Source: Gnetum montanum | Taxonomy: Eukaryota; Streptophyta; Gnetopsida; Gnetales; Gnetaceae | DNA: 64,000 bases | NCBI GenBank assembly: GCA_015680685.1 | Contig: MNCI01001941.1 | Coordinates: 268,030 to 332,029, forward strand | Reading direction: 5' to 3' | Shown: piece by piece, positions 38,301 to 51,626 of the stretch | Layout: every line of letters starts with the position of its first letter | Numbering within the stretch: position 1 is the first letter of the stretch | Notes under the pieces: model-generated | Databases searched by the model: none | What the model was told of the DNA's origin: nothing | The model's input: the letters and a program-made list of their open reading frames with translations, nothing else | Translations under genes and position numbers: made by a program

Positions 38301-41300
38301 TTGGCCATTAGCTCACCACTTCTAATAATTTTCTCTTTTGTTTTTTATCAAGATTGACATTTATGATTACCAGTTTTTTATTGTTTCCAAAAGCATATTC
38401 TAGTGCATTAGGTAGGACCTTTAGTTCTAGTATTTCTCATTCATATATTTTGAGTATCTCTAACTTTCCCCATTCAATATCTTCTTCTTCTTGTGTTTTC
38501 ATGTAAGGAGGTTGTTTTCATAATTATTCTAACTTATATATTTCTATAACATAGGCACTCGTGACCTTGTTCATGGGTTCCATGCATATATTAGACTCTA
38601 ATTATCTTTTAGTGACTTCTTGTCTAGTGGTTGTTACATATAGTACACACATGTCTTCAACACATCTATTACATGTTGTGATGACATCATGTTTTGCTGC
38701 CCAAGTCTGTTGCATACAATTGCACCTGTTATTGTTGTATGCAATACATGGAACTCTATATCTATGAATAATTCCAACTTCAACATCCTTCAAAATTTCC
38801 AAGGACAACTCTCTGATTCCAAGCTTAGCATCTACAATGCTAAGTAGTGATATTTCCATAATTATATGGAATTCCCCTTTATTCTTTTTCACATGTATGA
38901 CCTAAAAATCAGCAAAATAGGACTAGCCACTTATTTTATTGATTACATATTTCACTTGCCCAAGTGGAATAAAAATTGACTGATCAACTAGTTCTAATGA
39001 GATTTTACTATTCTTTAGCGAAGAAAAATCTCACTCCTTATATATATTTTTCAAGATAAGATGCACTTCTAACCCAAAATCTAATATATCTTTGCATGGT
39101 TTGTATCCTATTGTTTAGAGGTAGACTAGGGGACTTCTTAGATTTGTTTTCTTCTTGGGAAGTGCTCCTATTTTGATCTAGTATGTTACTATTTATGTGA
39201 GCAAGAAAATTGTTAAATTCATTTCTATAGATGTTGGAAGATAGTATTTCCTAGAGGATTATATGTGGACAGAATAGAGTTAGATGAAGTCTCCATCCTT
39301 CAAACCTTTTATGGGATTTCCCTAAATAAGGGGTATTTTCTAGATCTTAGTTTGCTCGCCACAACATCCTCTTGTGTGGTGATTGCCCTAGTAGCACTCT
39401 TTTACTATCACTGTAGTGGTAGTTCTCTTTGCATGGCTAGTAGTTGTACCAGTGGTAATGTATTGGGAGCTTGGAATGATGACCCAACTTCTAGTTATGG
39501 TATGTAAGAATTTGGATCCATGCATGATGTAGTGGATCTATGGTATTTTTGTGGATAGTAGGGAGAGGAAGTATAGATAGAGGTGTTCCCAGGAGAGATT
39601 AGGTGTTGGATGTAGTATCCATAGAGATTAAGCTACCTGTATGGATGTTGTTGCCTTGATGATGACATTTCCCATACTTATGGGTGTTGCCACTGCTACT
39701 AGTATTACTTTTGCAGTTAAGGATAAGCCCCACTTAGTATGTTTTCTAGTAAGGCTATTCGAAGCTATGTTGTGGATAAGATAATCATCTAGGCATTTGT
39801 TTCTTGACAAACTTTGGATTTAGTACATATGCGTTGAACTCTAATAAGTGGGCCATAATAGGGCAAAATCCCTTAGGATATTCATATTAGCATATCTTAC
39901 ACCCTTCTTCATCTTCTGAATTAGAGTCTGTTACTTCCTCCACTGCAACAACCTTTTCTTTGTGCTTGTAGCTTTAATATCCATTATCTTTTTTTCTTCT
40001 TATTTTTATTTCTATTTAAGGCTTGTTTAGTCCTTTCCTCTACTATCTTCAGTGTTGTGGCAAACTTCTCATCTACATAATTTCATTTTTTATCTACCTT
40101 GTTTACAATATCATTGATTGATTTCTAGATCAATAGAGTCTTTTAGTAGATCATATCTTCTAAAGTTTCCTCTTCTTGTAACTCACATATTCTCATATTC
40201 CTTTTTCTTATTGTTGGATCTCTATTATATTCTTCTACTAATTCCCTTTAGCTCTTCTTCCTCTTTCCCAACGTGGTCTATGAGTCTTTGCATTTGATGA
40301 GCTATCATTTCAGATAATCTACCTTTGGAATATACCCCAAGGATTTCTTTTGTTTTTTGTTCCTTATCCCATTGATGATATGTTATAGTTTTTCCCTTTG
40401 AAAAAATTAATGACTTGGGCATCTATGTAATAAAGAATAATACCTAATCATTGCTACATCAATGGATTCATGTGTCCCTTATTTCCATCCTTAAATTTAT
40501 TTTTTCACATTTAACACTGTGGAGTAAATTTGATATTTTTCATTGAATATTTTTAACATAATATTCCATCTTCGAATTGATTCTAGTTTTAAGGATATAT
40601 ACTAGATTTTCGTTTCCTTTATGAGTGTTCTACAAAACAACTTCCACTTCTACCAATCATTTTTTATATTTTGTAGGGCACAAGCATCATGGAAGCCTTG
40701 GGAATCTACATTGTATCCACCTTCAAATTTTGGAATATTATTCATGTATAGTCACTTGATGTAACTATCCCTTATGTGCCTAGTAGGAATGTACATAGCT
40801 TCCCTAATGTTGATCATATTTTGAGTGACCAACAAGGATTCTTCATAGTCTTCAAGTTCCTAAGATCTCTTGTAGTGATGATCCCTCTAATGCTTATGAT
40901 GCTATCTTTCCTCATGTCTAATTATTTCTCCTCTTTCATCATGGTTATCTTTCTCTTCATCAGGATGCCTTCTTCTATGCATATGTCTCTCATGGTCTTT
41001 CCTTCTCCATCATGATTCCTCAATCTTTGTTCTGTCTTGTTAGAGTTTGTAGATGAATGTGAGGAAGAAGATGAAGCAATTGGAGAATGGTGGTAGCTCG
41101 TTCTCCTTCTATGACTCCTTGATTTGGCTCTTTTGAATTCATTGGAGGTTTTAGACCTTGAATTCCTCCTAAGTCTAGAGTCCTCCTTATTTCTTCTAAA
41201 TGGTTCTGCAAGAGTTGAATATGGTTTTATTTTAATTGGATCTTCAATATGGATGATTAATATTTGGGAATGAGATCCATGATTTTGATAAAATTATTCA

Positions 41301-41858
41301 ATTTGGAATATAACATCTTATCTTTCTTCTAGGATAACTATTTCAAATGTCTTCTTTCCTCTGTTATGTTCATACCTTACCTCCATGATGGTATCCCTTC
41401 TTGCCTAATCTTTCATTGGCTAGTATGGCCCAATCATGTTTTTGGTAACTTGATAGCCATCCTGCACATGATCAATGTTTGACCTCAAAATTATTGGTTG
41501 AAGCATTGATGGTGCTAAACATTCATGTGGCAAGACAATGCTATCCTGTAGATCTCTCCATCTGAGTTGTTCATCCTGGTGAAAAAGAAATGTAAAATCA
41601 TGATAATAAGAATTAGTATAAGCATAAGAGATCTTTGGTTACATTAGTGTACTTCAATTTTCTTTATTGGAATCATTGTTATGAATTTCATGAAATCCTA
41701 TAGCAAGTGGAAATTTTTCTTTAGTTATAGATGATATGTTAAGTGTTTGACACTTAAGTGTATACGTTTGAAAATTTATTCTAAGAGTGAGAAATATACT
41801 TTGTGGTGCTTGACACAACAAGCTTTGTAAAATCAACTAACTACCAAACATTGACACA
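38301..41858 (-). pseudogene. Element D gag-protease region pseudogene
   Basis: Placed by position between PBS (41876) and RT. Short minus-strand open pieces look protein-like: 38892-38602 ('SLLSIVDAKLGIRELSLEIL'), 40422-40225 ('KGKTITYHQWDKEQKTKEIL') and 41211-41020. I do not see a clear zinc knuckle or a clean protease Asp box. Frames change often, so the module is heavily eroded. It could also contain unrelated insertions. The call of gag-protease rests mainly on element structure. Confidence 0.45.
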
Positions 41859-41876
41859 TCCCAAGTAACGATACCA
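41859..41876 (-). promoter_or_regulatory. Primer-binding site candidate of element D
   Basis: On the minus strand TGGTATCGTTACTTGGGA follows the LTR end 'CTTATCA' by one base. TGG would pair with the tRNA CCA end. The tRNA is not assigned. Confidence 0.55.
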
Positions 41877-41877
41877 A

Positions 41878-44800
41878 TGATAAGTGGGTAGGTATTGCAA
41901 CACTCAACCATATAAGTTACAAGTATTCATACATGACCAAATCATAATCCATAGATGGACAATATAGGTATACTAATAGTTGATATTAAGTTTGTGATCA
42001 TTGTCTTCCCACCTATAGTTAGCGATGTGCAAATCATATGGTTTAATTGTTACTAAGGCATATAATGTATTGATGTTGTTTGTTTTTGAATGTGCTAAGT
42101 GCCAACATCATAAAGATGATTATAAGTTCTAAGTCTAAGTGTAATGAAGATATAAAGCTATTCTATCTTGTTGGTGATAAGTATCTATTCCTAGTTTTCC
42201 ATACATGTCTTGGACTAATGCAACTGTTACTAGGATTATCAAGTAACTTCATCATTGAGTGAATCAAGCAAAGTTTCTACTAGGTTACCAAAAATTTATA
42301 CTTTATTCCACGTTACTAATACACATTTTAATGTAAAATAACTTAGAAAATGTAATTGACTAAAGGAGAGTAAACATTATGAAAAAGTAGAAATTATGCT
42401 AAGTGAATTGTTGCAATAATGAAAAATAATCTTGATCTTTATTTTCATTCATGAATTAGGTACAAGAAAAATCCACTTGAATAAATTTTCCATACAACTA
42501 TTATTCATCATACTATGGGCATTCACTCTAACTCTAAGTCTAAGTCATGGAAACAAATTGCAATAATTTCATTAAGTGTTGATAAAAAGTTATTGTTTTG
42601 ATGCAACAATGGATTGATATTTATAAGCATGACCATGGCCCACTACATTGCATCTACAATGATGTATGCAAAGCTCTGTTATCATAGCTATGATATCATA
42701 GATACAATATCATAGCCTACACATTATATGATTTTATCAATAGGCTAGAAGTATGATGTTTACATTGTTTGTGTATATTTGCATAATCAAAATCCATAAA
42801 TGGATCAAAGTTTAATTCCATTATGAGAGTGGACATGATGTACTATTCTTGGATGGCCTATGAGAACTCATTCAAAAGTGTAAGATGTTGTCCTTGTTCT
42901 AGAATAGGTAGTGCTTTATCCTCTACTTATGCTAATTTCCTTGTCACTGATGTGGGTCGTTGAATAAAGTATGATTATGCTTTCTATTTCTTTATAGGAG
43001 TCTAATCTCTACCTTGTCCTCTACCTATCCCTTTGGATCTCTTCTCTTGGGGTTATGATGGTTCTTCCACTTTGGGTATCCTTTTCGATGACATTTACAA
43101 TCATAAGAAATCTCAAGATTACCGAAAAATTTCAAAAACATTTCTAACAAATCATAACCTTTCATTAGATTTTGGATTTTGTTTAGAAACATCATACATA
43201 ATTGATCTTATTTTTAATTTGGATTCCAAATTTTTAAATTCATCAATTTAGAATAAGCCCTAATTTAAAATAAATCCTTAATTCAATAATTTTCCAAGTG
43301 GTTGGAAACAAATTTTAAGTTAAACAACCTATCACTATCCCTAATTTATTATTAAAAAATGTTACAATAGTTGATTGAAGAGAAATTTAATTTTATTTGG
43401 TTAGATCATATGAAAATTAAATTATCATGCATAATACTTATCCTTAATTAATATTTTGGGTGTTAGAAAAAATTCACATAATTCACAAGATTATGTGCAA
43501 ATTTTCTCCTCCACAATTAAGATGCTTGCTCTAGAAGCAAAATAATTCAGAAACATGTTAAATATAATGTGTGGTGAGGAAGATATGGGGCTTGAAAGGT
43601 TTTCTAACAAAAGAAAAATAGTATCAACTATTCTTGTATGAAGTGGTAGAAATGAAATTTTTTCTAATGATTACACATATATATAGTTTTTATATGTGTG
43701 ATATTGTACTTGTGACATCATTGATATGATATTGTATCTACAAAATTTTTTAAATTAGGCTCCTACCCTTAATGCCCTTGTATAACTACACATATCAATG
43801 TTTTTTGGTGCTTAAGGAGTTGAATGTAAATCATACTTGTCTTCTAAAACACACATGTCAGTATTACCCTAATAAGAAAATAACACTATGGTACATAAGA
43901 TAATCAAATTATAATTATATATAATAAGAAGGCGAAATGGTCGTAGTAGAGATTGTAGAAAATGGAACATGATGTATTTTACCATAAACATAATAAATTC
44001 TTTATGTAGTTCGTAGTTAAAGTAATCATTATCCTATCCATCTAAGATCCAAAGAAAGTCCATACCACTTACCAACGAAATCACATAGTATCATTCTAAA
44101 ACTTACATCTATAAGATAATCACAATTACAAGAAACATCATGACTTGACAATGAAAAAAAATAAAGAAATTTATTAAATAAGTAGTTGATTTTGATGGAG
44201 ACTTTACCATTGGACAAATGACCACCTTTAAGCATGGGTAACATGTCATTTTAGTCACATGACAAGGCAGAAATTATTTTGGAACATGCTTCCATTTTGC
44301 ATTGCAATACAAGTAAATGATACAACTTGATAGTGTAATAAGACTTAACTAAGTAACTTTGGAGAATCCATAAATCCCCTTGATGCTATACCCTTTTCAT
44401 TCCTGCTTGGCTCTTTTCCTTTTCATTAATGCATAATGATCACAAGTTTATTTTAGTTTTATTATGATGAGAATATCATTATGTCCATGGTAAGAACATA
44501 TTATTACTAAAAAGGAATGGGTGAGTGATGTGATCTCACTATATATAAAATTAGTCCTTCAATGATTTGATAACATAGAGTGAAATTCTTACTATTTCAA
44601 TCACATCTTACTTATTACTTGATACTTTATTAGAAAAATCAACAAAATTATGCATAAGAATAGGAAAACATATGAAAATCTTGAATAGGAAAATTTTTAT
44701 AAAAATCAAAGATGCAAAAGAATAAGAAAATGTAGGAAAATATTGATGAAAATTTGTATAAAATCAAGAATGAAAAAATTTGTATAAAAAATCAAAGATG

Positions 44801-44973
44801 CACTAGGAAAATGTATAAAAATCTTGAATTATATTAAAGATTGGAAAATTCATAAGAAATTGTGAAAACAACAAATGATGATGAAGATATTAAATAATTA
44901 AAAGAACACCAAGAATTTAGACAAATAGTAAGAAATTAGAGAAAATTAAGAAAGAATGTAAAAAGATTATACA
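41878..44973 (-). mobile_element. Element D: 5' LTR (right copy), reverse orientation
   Basis: About 3.1 kb, ending in CA at 41879-41878 next to the PBS. The start is placed tentatively at 44973 (TGTATAATC on the minus strand). Homology with 32941-35522 is visible at several places, including 'agtccataccacttacca' (44055) and 'aagcatgggtaacatg' (44231). Both copies begin with an A-rich field of 'aagaatgaaaaa' units (here 44640-44960). The copies differ at many positions, so the insertion is old. Confidence 0.65.
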
Positions 44974-45499
44974 CTACTAATGAGTTGCATTCAGTTGGTT
45001 GTATCGACGAGGCCCCATCAATGTAGTGTCAATTTTTGGCTATAAATACATGTCTACCAAGTGCATTTATGGCATTAGAGATTGTAGTTGTAGTGAAGCT
45101 CTTGTAATTTTTCCATTTGAAAGTTAGAATTTTTCTCCTAAGTGCCTACAGTAGGAGTCATCGAGTGTACAGATCTTTATTTGGGCATTATTGTACCTGA
45201 ACACGACAATGTGTGCAGCAATAAAGACAAGCTTTCTAATAAACCTTGCAGTAGTTTGGATAGATTAAGTATTTCATTTATGCATTTAGTGTTTTTAGTT
45301 ATTTATTAAATGTTTTCCAAAAATTAAGTTAATGAAGAAATTAAGCAAGATAGGTTACACATAAGTACGATCATTTCGAACATAACACGTATTCCCTTAG
45401 TAATACCAGTAGTGTTATTGCTTGAAATGCCCAGTAGTATAGTGCTTGGTTTCCCAACAGTGAATACATGGGTTCAAGATGGGTATAGAAAGTGAGATC
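44974..45499 (+). other. Unassigned sequence with LTR-like features
   Basis: Contains TATAAATA at 45041-45048 ('ggctataaatacatg') and 'aataaa' downstream (about 45220), as in a promoter-bearing LTR. No partner was found in the window. It is the flank into which element C inserted: 'agatc' stands directly before the LTR start at 45500 and is the candidate target duplication, whose second copy would lie beyond the window. Confidence 0.4.
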
Positions 45500-47070
45500 T
45501 GAAACACCACTAATTTCGACCTAGCACTTTGAAATGAGAACGACTCAAGCCCTTTCAAAGTTTCGGGAGGCAAAATTTGGCTAAGGGATGGAGCTCACAC
45601 CCAGCTTGCCCAAGGCAGCTTGCTCACCCTTAGCATGAGCAACTCCACATAGCATCAAAACTAAGTTTAAAATGATCTGATTTTTAAGTTGTTTTTAGAA
45701 GATTTTTGGGGTCACGTTGCAAGTCACGTTGTAGCGTGAGTCTAGCGTGACCAACTCCAAGAGCCTCCAAACTGAATCAAAATGATCTGACTTCCAAGGT
45801 GCAGATCATCCTCAGAGTTCATGGTCGACAACCTCTAGTCCCAGCTTCAGAATTCCAAAATTCAGAATGTTAGATTTCAGCTCAAAATTGCAAGTTTTCA
45901 GAAGTTTCTTCAAGTCATGCTGTAGTATGAGTCCAATGTAAGCTGCCATGAATAGCTCAAAATAGGTTATTTTCAACCTCAATTTCTAACTCTCAAGATC
46001 AACCATAGCTAGACAATTGTTGCACTCAGGAATCAGGCTTCAAAGTTTGAAATTTGGTGAAATATTTGCAAGTCTTTGCTCACTCACATTGAGGTCACAC
46101 TGCAACGTGAGTGCAGCGTGAGTGCAGTGTGCACATGCTCAAGTCATGCTAAGACAAAATCAACTCAAGCTGGAAGTCCTACAGAACCACTCGAATTGAC
46201 ACCCAACCGTAGTCAAGTCACAAATCTAGAAGTTTCGATGGAGACAGAACCAATTTCTCTTGTTGTACATTATCATTGTAAATTTTCATTTGTGGGCTTG
46301 TCAAGCCCTCACGGTCCAAATTGTATATGCTTCCATGGGCTTGAGTTAGCCACATGTTGTAAGATACGATGAACTTGGTCAAGAACGTAGCTTGCCCACA
46401 CATGTCCAACTCACGCACAATTGCCCATCGGACACGTGTTACTTGATTTCCTTTCCTCTCATCTCCCAGCCATTGATTCCATTCATGAATTCTGCACCCG
46501 AGCCTGGCCAAAACCTATAAATACCATGTCAATTCACATAAATAGGGTTGGAAATTTTGAAGGTTGATGGCTTAGGAAACTCAGACCAACAATCCTTGGG
46601 CACTCCGGCACACTTGACTCCTAGCACTCAAGCATTTCTAAAACACATCACATCACCTCAGGGCTTGGCACTTGACTTGCCATCCACACATGCAGCTATG
46701 CTTTGACTAGTGCACATATTTTTCTAAGAAATACAATATAGTTCATTTTTCCAGCCATTATATTATTTACTCTATTTTACATTCAGCTTACATTTTGTTT
46801 GTGGCACTATTTCTGTATATGCTTTGTTTGCATTTTGTTCATTATTGTTTACATTTCGCACATCATTAGTTACGATAACCCCAGTGTAAGCCATAGTTTA
46901 CGCTCAGGGAAGTCCTTGGTTGATTTGCATGCAGACCATCCAATGCACTCTACCTTCGTTTCCTTTTCCAGCTTTCCCTTAGGCGAAGGCAAGGTTAGTT
47001 GTGTTTGTTCGATGATGTTTTGGTGTTCATTTTCCCTTCCAACCTTACACCGATGATTTAGGTCAGTACA
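45500..47070 (+). mobile_element. Element C: 5' LTR
   Basis: TGAAACACCACTAATTTCG at 45500 matches the LTR start at 63828. The right end is 'ggtcagtaca' (47070), six bases before the PBS. Length 1571 bp. TATA box at 46516. Over the 173 bases that can be compared, the two LTRs differ at about 16 positions (roughly 9%), mostly transitions, so the insertion is old. The LTR contains the family's word in several forms ('cacgttgtagcgtgag', 'gcagcgtgagtgcag'). Confidence 0.9.
46516..46523 (+). promoter_or_regulatory. TATA box of element C LTR
   Basis: TATAAATA in 'aaaacctataaataccatg', the best-formed core promoter in the window. Equivalent position to the boxes of the other Tat LTRs. Confidence 0.7.
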
Positions 47071-47076
47071 GTAAAT

Positions 47077-47094
47077 TGGCGCTAGAAGGAGGGC
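47077..47094 (+). promoter_or_regulatory. Primer-binding site of element C
   Basis: TGGCGCTAGAAGGAGGGC, six bases after the LTR. It is the best preserved of three such sites (2401, 10516). The tRNA is not assigned. Confidence 0.7.
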
Positions 47095-47164
47095 CTAACT
47101 TGCTTGTTGTTTGTTAAAACGTTGATCACGCTACCTATCAAAACTTATTCATCTTGTCCCTATG

Positions 47165-47395
47165 AGTCTCCCTGTCATATTTGTCATGCTGCAGTTGTCA
47201 CACTGTTGTAGTTGTCATGCTGTAGTTGTCACACTGTAGTTGTCATGCTGCTGTAGTTGCTCACACTGCAGTTGTCATGTTGTAGTTGTCACACTGTAGT
47301 TGTCATGCTACTATAGTTGCTCACACTGCAGTTGTCACATTGTAGTTGTCACAGTGTCTGTGTCACGTTGCACTGTAGTGGTCATGCTGCATTTG
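47165..47395 (+). repeat. 14-bp/60-bp tandem repeats in element C leader
   Basis: Repeats of 'gttgtcacactgta' alternate with 'gttgtcatgctgta'. At a higher level an approximately 59-60 bp block is repeated (about 47233 and 47292). The array fills most of the leader between PBS and gag. Confidence 0.85.
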
Positions 47396-47436
47396 CTTGC
47401 ATTCAACCCGTCTAGCTTAGTTTACTCACATTCATT

Positions 47437-50400
47437 ATGGAATCTTTCCAAATTAACCCAGTGACACTGTCGACCTCTGACTTTGGGACTGAAACCTCAA
47501 ACCTTGTGACTACTACCGAATCCATAACTGTCATCGAACAGATAAACTCCCAAGGCCCTACATGCCATTCACTTAGGATACAGGGTAGAGACCCTACCTA
47601 TGCAACTCTTACACCCAAACAATATAACTTCATCTGTGTCAAGATCCAAGCCAACTTACCCATCGATCATGTAGAGAGAGAAGCAAAGCGAGACTATGAA
47701 CTTATCCACAAAGGAGGTCATGAATTCATTCTCTCAACATTTGACATAATCCCGCTCTCTGAACACCACCATAAACTCATATCCCAGCTTCTCATGGCAA
47801 GAAGCCAAGCCTTATAGAAACCTCCGATAGAGCCTCAGGGTGGGGATGAGGAAGACGACTTCATAGCCCAATCTGAACATGGGGATTCATACCATACCAT
47901 CAGTCCCCATGCCCATACAAACCCATTATTTCAACCTTTCCTGGAAGAGACTAGGTTTCCACCACTAGCTTCTCTACAGGAGATAGCCACTCACATTCCT
48001 ATATTCTCCAAGTCCAACGTTCAATCCAATGTGTCCACTTCCATAATACCTTTGCAAATACAATCCCAACAGCCTCCTCCCCAAACTAATGTAGGATCAA
48101 TCTTCTGACCTCAAGTGATTGGGATGCCATCAATCATACTAGCTTCCACGTCTACCTATTACATACCTCAGGTGCAAGTCTAGCAAGCACATTGACTACT
48201 TCACAACCTGTGACTGGGCAGTGGGTCCCACCAACTATTCAGCAAAACCTGTCTACCCATTATAGCATACCACACCCCATAGTCTCAGCCTCGAACGTCG
48301 TCGCATCACAACAAACAATAGTCCAACAATCTCTCTTTCCACAAACGATGCAACAATCAAATCATTATCAATTACCATCAACCCAATTCGCCGGTTTGCC
48401 TACCACCCAAGAGTGGACAGATACGAAGAAAATGATGCATTCATTAGAAAAAGAATTAAAATGTCTTAAAACTATGAACACTAAGGAAGTCAAGGTACTA
48501 GACTTCTATCAAGATGATCCAATTGACCCCTCAGTCCCATCGCTAACCTTGCCAAAGGGAATTTCGTTACCTCAGCTAACTAAGTACAATGGAGAGGGAG
48601 ACCCAAACGCTCACCTAGTAACATTCTAAATAGAATGTCTATTGCTTTAGGCATGTTCTCATGTAATTCTATGTGTGTTTGCAATGTCCTTAACTGGGAA
48701 AGCCCTAGACTGGTATTGATCTTTACCTCATAGTTCCATATCTTCTCTAGAAGACTTGTTGCATCAGTTTGTCACCCACTTCAAATACAATATGAAACCT
48801 GAAGCCATGCTAGATAGCCTGATTCAAATTAAACAAGCGCCATTAGAGCCAGCACAAAAATTTATCCAAAGGTGGAGTGCAGCCTTGAATGAAATTCACG
48901 AGTCTATTCCTGAAACATATCTACTTACCATCCTTAAGGTGGCTACGAATGACTTTATTAAATCACAACTTTACTATTTAAAACCTCATATCTTGAGCCA
49001 AGCATTTGTGTAAATTAAAGACATAGAAGAGGCTACACAAACAAGCAATGACCCAACCTACTCGACCTTTAGGAGCCAACATACAAGAAAAGATAAATCC
49101 AAGATGACGATAGCAGTAGTGGCTAAGACAACCTGACCTAGCCATCCAGGACAAAAAGGAAAACAACCTGCTGTCCCAAATGGCTATGAAAGAAATACAC
49201 CTATGCCTACACCTAAAACTTCCTCAAATAGGAACATGAACATGGGTCATGCCCATACATTTGAAAGAAAAGACCCTGCTCAATACACACCCTTGCCCAT
49301 GAAAGCTTCACAATTTCTCGATCAGCTTCTAAAGCTCGAGCTAATTAAACATAAACAAATGTCTCCTGCAGCATCTCAAAGACATGATAGATTTTGTGAA
49401 TTGGCCAAAAACCCAGCCTTAGCAATAGCTAATTAACCACCCATTCCAAGAGGTTTTAGGTTGGATAGGTTTTGTGAGTATCACCAATGACCCGGTCATG
49501 GAATTGATTACTGTTTCACCTTGAAACAGGATATACAACACATGATAGATAGGAGTGAAGTAGTATTCGATGAGGCAAGTCCAATAAGACCTCAGAACCA
49601 ACCCATGGGGATCTACAAGGATCCTCTCAATGCTAGTGAAGCACCATATGTGATTAATACTATCCATGTGGAGAATAGACAAGGCATCCCATGAAAACCT
49701 TTTGTGATTCATAGACCTTCAGAAAACACACCTACCCCAACATCTCCTCAAACCCCTTTTATCATACGCGCATCTCACAAATCACAAAAACCATTCGTTA
49801 TCCGCATACCTCCTTCCATCGCCACGACAACCATACCGTTCAAAAATCGACCCATTCCCCTTGTGATTCGAGTGCTAAAACACCTTGGCACACCACCCAC
49901 CTCTACCCCCTCCTAACCTCTACGAGAACGTCTTGCTGATAGGTTAATGAGAGAGCGTTTGGAAAGAGAAAACAGTCAGCACAAATTAGGACCACCAAAG
50001 CCTACACTGCTAAGCGTTGTTCCTATGGGTCCATCTGTTAATGAGCCTAGTATGAGTCATCAAAACAAGGATAATGTCATGGGTTGTGTTCCAAACCTAG
50101 CATCCTTAGTAACTAATGCAAAATTTCCTCCACGAGAAATATGAATGCTGGATCAAATGGACCAAGTCTCCATTGATAAAGGTGTTCCAAACAATAAAGA
50201 CCTAGCAAGCGCATTGACCCAGGTCACACAAGCCTTAGAAACAAAGAATACTTCTTTAAGTCTGTATGATCTACTGATGACTTCATCAGTACATCAAGAA
50301 GCTCTTGTACGGATGCTGACCTTGATCCTTGTTAGTTAGGACCTTCCTGTAGATGAACCATCCATTTATGCAGTATTGACCCCACAACTTTAGGAATCAA

Positions 50401-51155
50401 AGACCACATCCTTAGAATTTCACGTTGAGGACATTAAGCTGGATGAAAAAATAGGAGAAGTCACCACAGCCCCTATGTTCATAACGATACAGGCTAATCA
50501 TTTCAAGATACGTAGAGTGCATGTTGATGACAGTGCAGCAACAAATGTAATACCTTTTCCCATCATCAAAAAATTGGGGCTTACTAAACAAATATAGCCC
50601 ATGACAACTGCTTTTTTGAAATCCTTTAGTGGTTCCCGTGTTGGGGTGAAAGGTATGATCACCTTAGATTTCATAGCTAGAAACCAATTCCCCACATCAG
50701 CTAAATTCATAGTGGTTGATGAAATGCTAGGGTTTAATTTGATCCTAGGATGTCCCTAGCTAGCTCAACTTAAAGCCGTATCTTCACTAATCCATCAAGA
50801 GATCCACCTACCTTACGAGGGTGGTGAAATCATCATACATGGGGATACAATGGTATTGATCACTTAGTCACACTCTGAGGTAAGTCAGGAGTCAGAACTC
50901 AAGTTCATTGAACCTAAGCAAGAAACTGTGAACATACGTCAAGACACAAACCCAACGTTAATTCATAATCCTACTAGCACTGAAGAAACATAGGAAGATG
51001 CAAACATAGGAGCCATTCCTACCAATGTCTCCTGGTCAGAACTACCCTTTGACATCACCGATGAAGGAGAAGGTGAGTATAAAATCATACCCACATGCCC
51101 AACCCCACATGTTAATGTTGGCACATTTTGGCCATTTCATGGAACAGAGATATGA
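47437..51155 (+). pseudogene. gag-pro: Element C gag-protease pseudogene
   Basis: An ATG at 47437 (MESFQINPV) opens the gag N-terminus. After a frame change between about 48100 and 48190, one frame continues with stops to TGA 51153-51155. It holds a Gln/Pro-rich linker, the capsid block 'LTKYNGEGDPNAHLVTF' (about 48570-48626), 'GKALDWY' and 'FIQRWSAALNEIHESIPE', then 'ASQRHDRFCELAKNPA'. A knuckle C-x2-H-x4-H-x4-C (about 49472-49513) keeps all four ligands. The protease box reads VDDSAATNVIP (about 50522-50554): Asp is kept, but the residue aligned with the family Gly is Ser. 'GFNLILGCP' follows. At the very end 'GEGEYK' coincides with a GTGAGT splice donor. In-frame stops at 48627, 48648, 48717 and others make it non-functional. 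Confidence 0.85.
51070..51078 (+). promoter_or_regulatory. Candidate 5' splice site at the end of gag-pro (element C)
   Basis: GAAG|GTGAGT with GT at 51073-51074, phase 1 of the gag-pro frame. It fits the plant donor consensus well. The equivalent place in element B reads GATG|GTGAAT (about 14109), weakened at one base. Confidence 0.5.
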
Positions 51156-51311
51156 GATGATTGAAACCTTCAAATTATTTCATTAGAACTATTGAAATGG
51201 CAAGATGTAGGTTGAAAAGGTATTGATTCCTGTCACTCGCTAAAAAAATATTGGATGAGATGGGCTGCATCTATTCTCCCTAATATTAATTCTTCAAATG
51301 GTCAGTTTTAT
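51156..51311. other. Spacer after gag-pro
   Basis: No coding signal. It precedes foreign gene fragments and probably contains the left edge of an insertion whose ends I could not define. Confidence 0.35.
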
Positions 51312-51449
51312 GCAAAGCTTCATTTCTGGTTCAATTACTAAGGAGTTGAGCAAGTGTAAGAGTATGGTGTTTCTTGATTTGAGTTCAAATGAGCTTACTG
51401 GAAACATTCCTACACATCTCCCAATTCCTTGCATAATGAATGTACCTTA
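51312..51449 (+). pseudogene. LRR receptor-like gene fragment
   Basis: About 46 codons with one clear plant extracellular leucine-rich repeat: 'KSMVFLDLSSNELTGNIPTH', fitting LxxLDLSxNxLTGxIPxxL of receptor-like kinases and receptor-like proteins. It ends at a stop after 'IPCIMNVP'. No kinase domain, signal peptide or neighbouring repeats remain. It lies between gag-pro and the boundary repeats of element C, so it is host-gene debris inside the retroelement. It may have arrived by a later transposon or by transduction; the sequence does not show which. Confidence 0.65.
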
Positions 51450-51626
51450 ATGTTAGTGGTAATTCTTTGGCAGAAAACAGGGGCTCACTTTGTATTTAAA
51501 TTAATTTGGGATGGGAGATTTTCCATCAAACCTGTTAATTTCTACATTCAAAGATAACATGAGGCATAAGATGAGAGAACAAATCGTCCATAGGCAACCA
51601 TATTATGTAAATGAATACAAACTAAT

